From assembly GCA_008638025.1 (NCBI GenBank), contig VTPF01000013.1, positions 1-12,960 of the forward strand: a stretch of 12,960 nucleotides of DNA. Reading direction: 5' to 3'. A model generated the notes under the pieces. The model was given only the letters and a program-made list of their open reading frames with translations. It was not told the origin of the DNA and did not search any database. The position numbers and the translations under genes were made by a program. The DNA comes from Pelagibacteraceae bacterium. GTDB taxonomy: Bacteria > Pseudomonadota > Alphaproteobacteria > Pelagibacterales > Pelagibacteraceae. Of this stretch, positions 1-6,480 are shown in pieces (position 1 is the first letter of the stretch; every line of letters starts with the position of its first letter).

Positions 1-1895
1 TTTTACTAGGCGTGGTAATGGGAATATTTATTGGAATATTGCCAGGACTGGGAGGTATTGTAGGATTTTCTATTTTGATGCCATTTATTTATGGAATGGA
101 TCCAGTGTCTGCACTTGCAATGTTAATAGGATTAATTGCAGTTATACCAACCTCAGATACATTTGCATCAGTATTAATGGGAATTCCAGGATCAAGCGCT
201 TCACAGGCAACTGTTTTAGATGGATTTCAATTAGCAAAACAAGGTCAAGCAGCTAGAGCTTTAAGCGCAGCATTTTCAGCTTCTTTATTTGGAGGTTTAT
301 TTGGAGCGTTAGTTTTAACTTTAATAGTTGTTATTGCAAAACCCATAATTTTATTTTTTGGATCAAGCGAATTATTTATGCTTGGAATTCTTGGAATTAG
401 TATGGTTGGAGTCTTGTCAGGAGATAGTTTTGTAAAAGGTTTTTTAGCATGCGGAGTTGGTTTGTTACTTGGAACTATGGGTAGTGCTCCTGCAACTGGT
501 GAATGGAGACTCACATTTGGAAGTTATTATTTATTTGATGGTTTAAAAGTTGTTACCATAGGTTTAGCTGCGTTTGCTGTCCCTGAAATTTGTGATCTTT
601 TACGAAAAAATGCAACAATTGCCACAAAGGATGAACCGCTTGGAAAAGGTTGGCTGCAGGGTTTAAAAGACACCATTAGAGAAAAGTGGATTGTGTTACG
701 ATGTGCTGGAATTGGTACGATGGTAGGAATCCTGCCTGGGCTTGGCGGAAGTGTTGTGGATTGGATTGCTTATGGACATGTAGTTCAAACAGCAAGAGAT
801 AAAAGTAATTTTGGAAAAGGCGATATACGAGGAGTGATTGCCCCTGAGTCTGCAAACAATGCAAAAGAGGGCGGAGGATTAGTTCCAACTATTTTATTTG
901 GAATTCCAGGAAGTGGAAGTATGGCAGTTTTTCTTGGTGGCCTGACATTACTAGGAATTGAACCAGGACCGGCTTTAATAGAAGAAGATCTTCAATTTAC
1001 TTACGTTATGGTTTGGTCGTTAGCTTTAGCCAATGTGATTGGTGCAGGAATGTGCTTTGCCATGTCTAGCAAGGTCGCAAAAATCACAACTATCCCTTAC
1101 GGAATTTTAGCACCTTTCATGATTATGATTATTTGTTTTGCTGCATTCCAAGTGACTAGAAGTATTTATGATCTGTATACTCTTATTGTTCTGGGTGCAT
1201 TTTGTACTTTAATGAAAAGTTACAATTGGCCAAGACCTGCATTATTAATTGGTTTTGTTTTATCCGATACCTTGGAAACTTATCTGTATCAAGCTGTACA
1301 AATTTATGACTGGAATTTTTTAACCAGAACAAGTGTTATAACAATTTTTATAATAACTCTTATTTCGGTGTTTTTAGGAATGAGAACTAAAAAAGAAAAA
1401 ACAGTTGTTCATTCCGTCAAAGTTTCTGATTTATTTAAATTAAATTTAGAAACTGTATTTTTAGGAATTATTTATATTTTTTTTGGTATGACGGTGTACG
1501 ATTCATTCACCCATAACTTTTTGGGAGGAGTATTTCCAGGAGGCATTTCGGTAATTATGTTTATAACTATGACTTATACTTTATTTTTTAACCAAAAGTG
1601 GTTATCCAAAGCATTGAATTCTTCTTATAGTTTAGAAGATACAAAAGATATGTTTTTTGCCTTTTCTTGGATAATCTTTTTAGTAGCCTTGGTATCATTA
1701 TTTGGATTTATTATTGGTATTATAATTTTATTTATTGCCGTTATGAAAAATAAAACTGAGATGCCATTAATAAAAATTTTAACAATTACATCAGCAGGAG
1801 TAGCTTTAATGCTACTTCTTTCTCACTTTATGGTATTAGATTTTCCTAGTGGTCTATTGCAAGAATATGTGCAATTACCTTGGCCTTTTAAATAA
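1..1895 (+). CDS. TTT-family transporter, TctA-TctB fusion (5' partial)
   Basis: Membrane component of a tripartite tricarboxylate transporter, which works with a periplasmic TctC binding protein to import citrate-like acids. The frame is open to the left edge (codons from base 3), so the true start lies upstream; the first possible internal start is GTG at 12. Counting from there, residues 1-457 are TctA-like, with the family's two-fold repeat: GILPGLGG at 8-15 and 239-246, GIPGSSASQ at 57-65 and GIPGSGS at 297-303, plus APESANNAKEGGG at 277-289 and GIEPGP at 315-320. Many hydrophobic segments fit an inner-membrane protein. After a charged linker (about 458-475) come about 150 residues with roughly four more membrane segments. 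FLGGVFPGG (503-511) and the LDFPSG end (609-614) resemble TctB. TctA alone is usually about 500 residues, so I infer a TctA-TctB fusion. No TctC is in the window. The next gene starts 3 bases after the stop. TctA identity is firm; the TctB part is moderately sure. Confidence 0.9.
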   Translation, partial: LLGVVMGIFIGILPGLGGIVGFSILMPFIYGMDPVSALAMLIGLIAVIPTSDTFASVLMGIPGSSASQATVLDGFQLAKQGQAARALSAAFSASLFGGLFGALVLTLIVVIAKPIILFFGSSELFMLGILGISMVGVLSGDSFVKGFLACGVGLLLGTMGSAPATGEWRLTFGSYYLFDGLKVVTIGLAAFAVPEICDLLRKNATIATKDEPLGKGWLQGLKDTIREKWIVLRCAGIGTMVGILPGLGGSVVDWIAYGHVVQTARDKSNFGKGDIRGVIAPESANNAKEGGGLVPTILFGIPGSGSMAVFLGGLTLLGIEPGPALIEEDLQFTYVMVWSLALANVIGAGMCFAMSSKVAKITTIPYGILAPFMIMIICFAAFQVTRSIYDLYTLIVLGAFCTLMKSYNWPRPALLIGFVLSDTLETYLYQAVQIYDWNFLTRTSVITIFIITLISVFLGMRTKKEKTVVHSVKVSDLFKLNLETVFLGIIYIFFGMTVYDSFTHNFLGGVFPGGISVIMFITMTYTLFFNQKWLSKALNSSYSLEDTKDMFFAFSWIIFLVALVSLFGFIIGIIILFIAVMKNKTEMPLIKILTITSAGVALMLLLSHFMVLDFPSGLLQEYVQLPWPFK

Positions 1896-1898
1896 TTT

Positions 1899-2981
1899 AT
1901 GAGCGATCAAATAAAAATACCTTGTTTATTTATGAGAGGTGGGACCTCGAGAGGACCTTATTTTTTAAAATCAGACCTTCCCGAAGATACAATAAAAAGA
2001 GATAAAGTATTGTTAGCAGTTATGGGCTCCCCAGATGTAAGACAAATTGACGGTCTTGGAGGTGCCGATCCAGTAAAAAGCAAGGTCGCTATTGTTTCCA
2101 AGTCAGAGGAAAAAGGAGTTGATGTTAATTATTATTTTGCTCAGGTAAAGATTGATGAACCGATTGTAGATACTAAGCCATCCTGCGGAAACATGTTAAT
2201 CGGAGTTGGCCCTTTTGCAATTGAGAGAAATTTAGTTCAAGCACAAGATAAAGAAACCAAGGTTGTTATCAGAGATATGAATACTGGCATGAAAATTGAA
2301 GAGATTGTTCAAACTCCTAATAAGCAAGTTTCTTATGATGGGAATTTTAAAATTGATGGAGTTCCCAACACAGGAACACCAGTTGAAATTAGATTCATAG
2401 ACTCTATCGGAGCTAAAACTAAAAAATTATTTCCTACAGGAAATAAAATAGATGTCATTAACGGAATAGAATGCACATTGGTTGATGCTGCTATGCCTGT
2501 TGTTTTCTTTAGGGCAAGAGATTTTGGAGTTTCTGGAAATGAAAGTCACTTAGAATTAAACCAAAATCAAAAATTAATTGATGATATGGGAAAAATTAGA
2601 ATTGAGCTTGGAAAAAGAATTGGCTTTGGCGATGTTAGCAAGTCAGTAATACCCAAAGTTGCTTTGGTTTCCAAAGCAGATCAAGGCAGTATTAAATCAA
2701 GATACTTTATGCCTTGGAGTTGTCACAATGGTTATGCCATCACCGGTTCAATTGCTTTATCAGCTGCAGCAAAATCAAAAGGCACAATATGTGAAGAATT
2801 TTATAATGATTATAGTGATCGTGGAGATTTTGTAATTGAACATCCTACAGGTGTTTCAAAAGTAAAATTAGAAATTAAATATCAAGGGGATAATATTGTT
2901 GATTTAGTTGCAAGTACCACACGACATGCAAGGTTAATTATGTCTGGTGAGGTACATGTTCAAAAAAGTTTGGTTGAGTAA
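1899..2981 (+). CDS. PrpF-superfamily tautomerase, 4-oxalomesaconate tautomerase (GalD)-like
   Basis: 360 residues, full length for the PrpF family, which has a double diaminopimelate-epimerase-like fold and moves a double bond or proton in unsaturated tricarboxylates. The N-terminus IPCLFMRGGTSRGPYFL (7-23), GSPDVRQIDGLGGADP (43-58), the VDTKPSCGN region (90-98), GVGPFAIER (102-110), EHPTGV (314-319) and TTRHARLIMSGEV near the end follow the GalD subfamily rather than classic PrpF. Lys62 and Cys96 sit at the positions of the active-site Lys and Cys of Shewanella PrpF (recalled as K73 and C107), with the same 34-residue spacing. A second Cys-His pair lies at 275-276. GalD proper interconverts oxalomesaconate keto and enol forms in gallate breakdown, but no gallate-pathway partner (hydratase, aldolase, dioxygenase) is visible. 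Here the substrate may be another aconitate-like acid delivered by the upstream transporter; that is inference. The start lies 3 bases after the transporter stop without a Shine-Dalgarno sequence, and the stop overlaps the next ATG by one base. Confidence 0.85.
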   Translation: MSDQIKIPCLFMRGGTSRGPYFLKSDLPEDTIKRDKVLLAVMGSPDVRQIDGLGGADPVKSKVAIVSKSEEKGVDVNYYFAQVKIDEPIVDTKPSCGNMLIGVGPFAIERNLVQAQDKETKVVIRDMNTGMKIEEIVQTPNKQVSYDGNFKIDGVPNTGTPVEIRFIDSIGAKTKKLFPTGNKIDVINGIECTLVDAAMPVVFFRARDFGVSGNESHLELNQNQKLIDDMGKIRIELGKRIGFGDVSKSVIPKVALVSKADQGSIKSRYFMPWSCHNGYAITGSIALSAAAKSKGTICEEFYNDYSDRGDFVIEHPTGVSKVKLEIKYQGDNIVDLVASTTRHARLIMSGEVHVQKSLVE

Positions 2982-3739
2982 TGCAATTACTTCTTAATAA
3001 TAAAAAATGCATTGTTACAGGAGCTAGCCAAGGATTGGGTAAAGCTATCGCAATTCTTTTAGCAGCAGAGCAATGTGATTTAGTGTTAGTGGCAAGAAGA
3101 AAAAAACCATTAGAAGAAGTAAAAAAATTTATCCAAAAAAAATATAATTGTAACGTTGCCACTTTGTCTATTGATGTTACTTCTAAAAATGCTGATACCA
3201 AAATTAAAGATTTTGCTTTAAAGCAACTTGGAACTATTGATGTTTTAATTAACTCAGCTGGTGGCTCTCGTCCTACCACATGGGATGCGCCAGAGTCATT
3301 TTGGGAAGAAGGTATGAGTTTAAATTTTACTGCTTTAAGAAAACTTACAACCAAAATTATTCCTATTATGACAAAAAATAAATGGGGAAGAGTAATTAAT
3401 ATAACGGGATCAGTTGAACCAAGAGAGGTTAATGTTGCTAATGCAGCTAAATCTGCTGTTCATGCTTGGGCAAAAGGTTTATCGAGAGTTGTTGCAGCGA
3501 ACGGAATCACTATTAACTCTATTTCACCTGGTCGTTTAAATACAGAACAGATATTAAAAAGAAGACATCCCAATATCAAAGAGAGAAAAAAATTTATAAA
3601 AGAAAATATACCCGTCGGATACTTTGGAGATCCCGAAGACTTGGCTTGTTTGGCTGTTTTTTTAAGCTCCCCTATAGCGAGATATATTACGGGAGAATTA
3701 ATCCATGTTGATGGAGGAATGAAAAGATTTGCACATTAA
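2981..3739 (+). CDS. SDR-family oxidoreductase lacking the catalytic tyrosine
   Basis: 252 residues, normal for a classical short-chain dehydrogenase/reductase with a Rossmann fold. TGASQGLG (13-20) is the glycine-rich nucleotide site. Two arginines after the second strand (VARRKK, 37-42) favour NADP(H). NSAGG (91-95) matches the NNAG motif, Asn115 the structural Asn, and VDGG (243-246) the usual C-terminal motif. The catalytic region is unusual: RVINITGSVEPREV is followed by NVANAAKSAVHAWAKGL (151-167). If Lys157 is the YxxxK lysine, the Tyr position (153) is Ala, and the Ser-to-Tyr loop is about four residues shorter than in FabG. I recall similar ANAAK(A/S)AVHAWAKGLSR proteins annotated as 3-oxoacyl-ACP reductases, so this is probably a conserved SDR branch rather than decay; the reading frame is intact. 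The start overlaps the upstream stop (TAATG), which suggests translational coupling. The substrate is unknown: it could act on a hydroxy- or keto-acid, or have lost redox activity and work as a lyase, isomerase or binding protein. Confidence 0.85.
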   Translation: MQLLLNNKKCIVTGASQGLGKAIAILLAAEQCDLVLVARRKKPLEEVKKFIQKKYNCNVATLSIDVTSKNADTKIKDFALKQLGTIDVLINSAGGSRPTTWDAPESFWEEGMSLNFTALRKLTTKIIPIMTKNKWGRVINITGSVEPREVNVANAAKSAVHAWAKGLSRVVAANGITINSISPGRLNTEQILKRRHPNIKERKKFIKENIPVGYFGDPEDLACLAVFLSSPIARYITGELIHVDGGMKRFAH

Positions 3740-3771
3740 ATTAGTTTTTATTATTGCAAATCTTTTTCATT
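3718..3771 (+). terminator. Inverted repeat at the end of the SDR gene, possible terminator
   Basis: The arm at 3718-3733 (AATGAAAAGATTTGCA) is the reverse complement of 3755-3771, with one extra T in the right arm. The inner 12 base pairs (3722-3733 with 3755-3766) are perfect, and the loop is 21 bases. The left arm and loop span the SDR stop codon. The right arm carries a T-run and lies 20-36 bases before the acnA start. The position and the A-rich/T-rich arms fit a bidirectional or weak factor-independent terminator, or an mRNA-processing hairpin that separates the transporter-side unit from acnA. Against a strong terminator: only 4-5 of the 16 pairs are G-C, the loop is long, and no separate U-tract follows. 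Confidence 0.45.
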
Positions 3772-3790
3772 AATACTATCAAGCTGTCTC

Positions 3791-6451
3791 ATGAAAAGCG
3801 TAAATACATATAAATCCTTAGACACTTTAAATGTGAAAGGTAAAGAATATCAGTTTTATAATTTACAATTAGCAGAAAAAAATGGTTTAGAGGGCATCTC
3901 CAAACTTCCTAAATCTTTAAAAGTTTTATTAGAAAATCTTCTTAGATACGAAGACAATAAAACAGTTGATACAAATCAAATCAAAGCTGTTCAAGATTGG
4001 TTAAAAAACAAAACTTCCGATACCGAAATTGCTTATCGACCAGCTAGGGTTTTATTACAGGATTACACTGGTATTCCAGCTGTTGCAGATTTAGCCGCTA
4101 TGCGTGAAGCAGTTCAAAAAAAGAATAAAGATCCCAAAAAAATTAATCCGCTATCACAAGTAGATTTGGTAATTGATCACTCTGTACAAATTGATAATTC
4201 AGGAAAAAATGCATTAGCGCAAAACGTAAGCAAAGAGTTTGAACGTAATGGAGAAAGGTATTCATTTTTAAAATGGGGCCAACAAGCATTTAACAATTTT
4301 AGAATTATTCCTCCAGGAACAGGAATTTGTCACCAAGTTAATTTAGAATATTTATCAAAAGTAGTTTGGAGCTCAGAAGTTGACGGTGTTGAGTATGCTT
4401 ATCCGGATACTCTAGTGGGTGCGGACAGCCATACAACGATGGTAAATGGACTTTCAGTTTTAGGATGGGGAGTTGGTGGGATTGAAGCAGAAGCAGGAAT
4501 GTTGGGTCAGCCTATCTCTATGTTAATACCAGAAGTAATTGGATTTGAAGTAACAGGAAAAATGGCAGAAGGAATTACCGCAACTGATCTAGTGTTAACA
4601 ATTGTGAAAATGCTTAGAGATAAAGGAGTTGTAGAAAAATTTGTTGAGTTTTATGGATCTGGTTTAAAAAACCTTACTTTAGCAGATAGGGCTACTATTG
4701 GAAACATGGCACCCGAGTATGGTGCTACTTGTGGCTTCTTTCCAATTGATGAAGAAACAATAAAATATTTAAAATTTTCTGGTAGAGACCAAGAAACAAT
4801 TGATTTAGTAGAAGCTTATGCAAAAGAGCAAGGTTTGTGGGCGAGTGATGATGTTGTTTTTACTGATACGCTTTCATTAGACATGTCGACAGTTGTGCCT
4901 ACGATCTCAGGTCCTAAAAGACCACAAGATAAAGTGTTATTAACAGAGTCCTCAGCTAATTTTGCCAAGGTTTATAAAGAAGCAACTAAAAGAGAAAAAT
5001 CTAAATCAGTAGAAGTAAAAGGTGCCAATCATCCATTACAAGATGGGGATATTGTTATTGCGTCTATTACTTCTTGTACAAACACATCGAATCCAAACGT
5101 TTTAATAGCAGCAGGTTTGCTTGCAAAAAAAGCATGTGAACAAGGACTTCAGTCTAAGCCTTGGGTTAAAACTTCTTTAGCTCCAGGATCTCAGGTTGTT
5201 ACGGATTATTTAAATAAAGCAGATTTAAGTAAACACTTAGACCAACTAGGTTTCTATTTATCAGGGTATGGCTGCACTACTTGTATTGGAAACTCTGGAC
5301 CTTTGGCTGAAAACATTTCTGCAGCAATTAAAGATAATGATTTATACGTTGTGTCAGTTCTTTCAGGTAATAGAAATTTTGAAGGAAGAATCAATCCTCA
5401 AGTAAAAGCAAACTATTTAGCTTCACCTCCATTAGTGGTTGCTTATGCTATCGCAGGAAATATGAACATTGATCTTTACAAAGATTCTTTAGGAAAGAAT
5501 AAAGATGGTAAAGATGTTTATCTAAAAGATATTTGGCCAAGTAACCAAGAAATTCAAGATACCTTAAATAGTTCATTGAATGCAGATATGTTTATTAATA
5601 GATATTCGAATGTTTCTGACGGTCCTAAGGAATGGCAAGCAATCAAAACAGAGCCGTCTAGTATTTATTCTTGGGATGAGGGATCATCTTATGTGAAAAA
5701 ACCACCATTTTTTGAAAACATGCCTGATCAACCAGAGGGATTCAAGCCCATTAAAGATGCAAGACCTTTGTTAATTTTGGGAGACATGATTACCACAGAC
5801 CATATTTCTCCAGCTGGATCTATTCAAAAAGAAAGTCCAACAGGTGAGTATTTTATGAAGTATCAAATTTTACCAAAAGATTATAACTCGTATGGAGCAA
5901 GAAGAGGAAATCATGAAGTTATGATGAGAGGAACTTTTGCTAATGTTAGAGTTAAAAATGAAATGGCTCCAGGAACTGAAGGTGGGTTTACAAAAATTTA
6001 TCCAGAAGGAAAAGATGCAACAGTCTTTGATGCAGTAACTGAATATCAAAAAAGAGGAACGCCCCTAGTTATTTTTGGAGGAAAGCTTTATGGTAGTGGA
6101 TCTTCAAGAGATTGGGCTGCTAAAGGAACTAAATTATTGGGAGTAAAAACTGTTATCGTTGAAAGCTTTGAAAGAATTCATAGATCTAATTTAGTTGGAA
6201 TGGGAATTTTACCTTTGCAATTTAAAGATGGAATGACCAGAACTACTTTAAATTTAAAAGGATCTGAGTTAATTACAGTATTAGATATTGAAAAAGGTGT
6301 TCAGCCAAAGGAAACAGTTAAAGTTGAAATTAAATATGCCGATGGAACGATGAAAACTATCGAAACACTTTGTAGAATTGATACGGACAACGAAATTGAG
6401 TACTACAAAAATGGCGGTATTCTTCAGTATGTTCTAAGAAACATGTTGTAG
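3791..6451 (+). CDS. acnA: Aconitate hydratase AcnA
   Basis: 886 residues, the usual length for the bacterial AcnA/IRP-type aconitase, a cytoplasmic [4Fe-4S] enzyme that interconverts citrate, cis-aconitate and isocitrate and can also hydrate 2-methyl-cis-aconitate. The cluster cysteines are Cys429 (ITSCTNTSNP) and Cys495/Cys498 (GYGCTTCIGNSGPL). Expected active-site segments are present: DHS at 129-131, DSHTTMVNG at 212-220, NRNFEGR at 527-533 with both arginines, TTDHISPAG at 668-676, ARRGNHEV at 703-710, and YGSGSSRDWAAKG at 767-779. The C-terminal swivel domain is complete and ends with a typical KNGGILQYVLR. The start is supported by the standard AcnA N-terminus (short lead, then LDTLNVKGKEYQFYNL). 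No Shine-Dalgarno sequence is visible upstream. It follows the SDR gene after 51 bases containing an inverted repeat and precedes a second aconitase after 29 bases. Nothing looks damaged; this is probably the general TCA-cycle aconitase, though its setting also serves a methylcitrate-type pathway. Confidence 0.97.
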   Translation: MKSVNTYKSLDTLNVKGKEYQFYNLQLAEKNGLEGISKLPKSLKVLLENLLRYEDNKTVDTNQIKAVQDWLKNKTSDTEIAYRPARVLLQDYTGIPAVADLAAMREAVQKKNKDPKKINPLSQVDLVIDHSVQIDNSGKNALAQNVSKEFERNGERYSFLKWGQQAFNNFRIIPPGTGICHQVNLEYLSKVVWSSEVDGVEYAYPDTLVGADSHTTMVNGLSVLGWGVGGIEAEAGMLGQPISMLIPEVIGFEVTGKMAEGITATDLVLTIVKMLRDKGVVEKFVEFYGSGLKNLTLADRATIGNMAPEYGATCGFFPIDEETIKYLKFSGRDQETIDLVEAYAKEQGLWASDDVVFTDTLSLDMSTVVPTISGPKRPQDKVLLTESSANFAKVYKEATKREKSKSVEVKGANHPLQDGDIVIASITSCTNTSNPNVLIAAGLLAKKACEQGLQSKPWVKTSLAPGSQVVTDYLNKADLSKHLDQLGFYLSGYGCTTCIGNSGPLAENISAAIKDNDLYVVSVLSGNRNFEGRINPQVKANYLASPPLVVAYAIAGNMNIDLYKDSLGKNKDGKDVYLKDIWPSNQEIQDTLNSSLNADMFINRYSNVSDGPKEWQAIKTEPSSIYSWDEGSSYVKKPPFFENMPDQPEGFKPIKDARPLLILGDMITTDHISPAGSIQKESPTGEYFMKYQILPKDYNSYGARRGNHEVMMRGTFANVRVKNEMAPGTEGGFTKIYPEGKDATVFDAVTEYQKRGTPLVIFGGKLYGSGSSRDWAAKGTKLLGVKTVIVESFERIHRSNLVGMGILPLQFKDGMTRTTLNLKGSELITVLDIEKGVQPKETVKVEIKYADGTMKTIETLCRIDTDNEIEYYKNGGILQYVLRNML

Positions 6452-6480
6452 TTTCTTTTAATAGAAGTTATTTTTTTTTC

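Noticed and set aside
245..888. Minus-strand open frames inside the transporter gene (89 and 70 codons).
   Set aside because: They lie antisense to a well-supported TctA reading frame, have no family resemblance and no start context.
2938..3354. 138-codon minus-strand open frame across the tautomerase/SDR junction.
   Set aside because: Antisense shadow of two conserved genes; its composition mirrors their codons and no motif is recognisable.
3754..3790. Possible acnA promoter: TTGCAA (3754-3759) with TACTAT (3774-3779).
   Set aside because: The spacer is only 14 bases, the -10 match is poor and such hexamers are expected by chance in AT-rich DNA.
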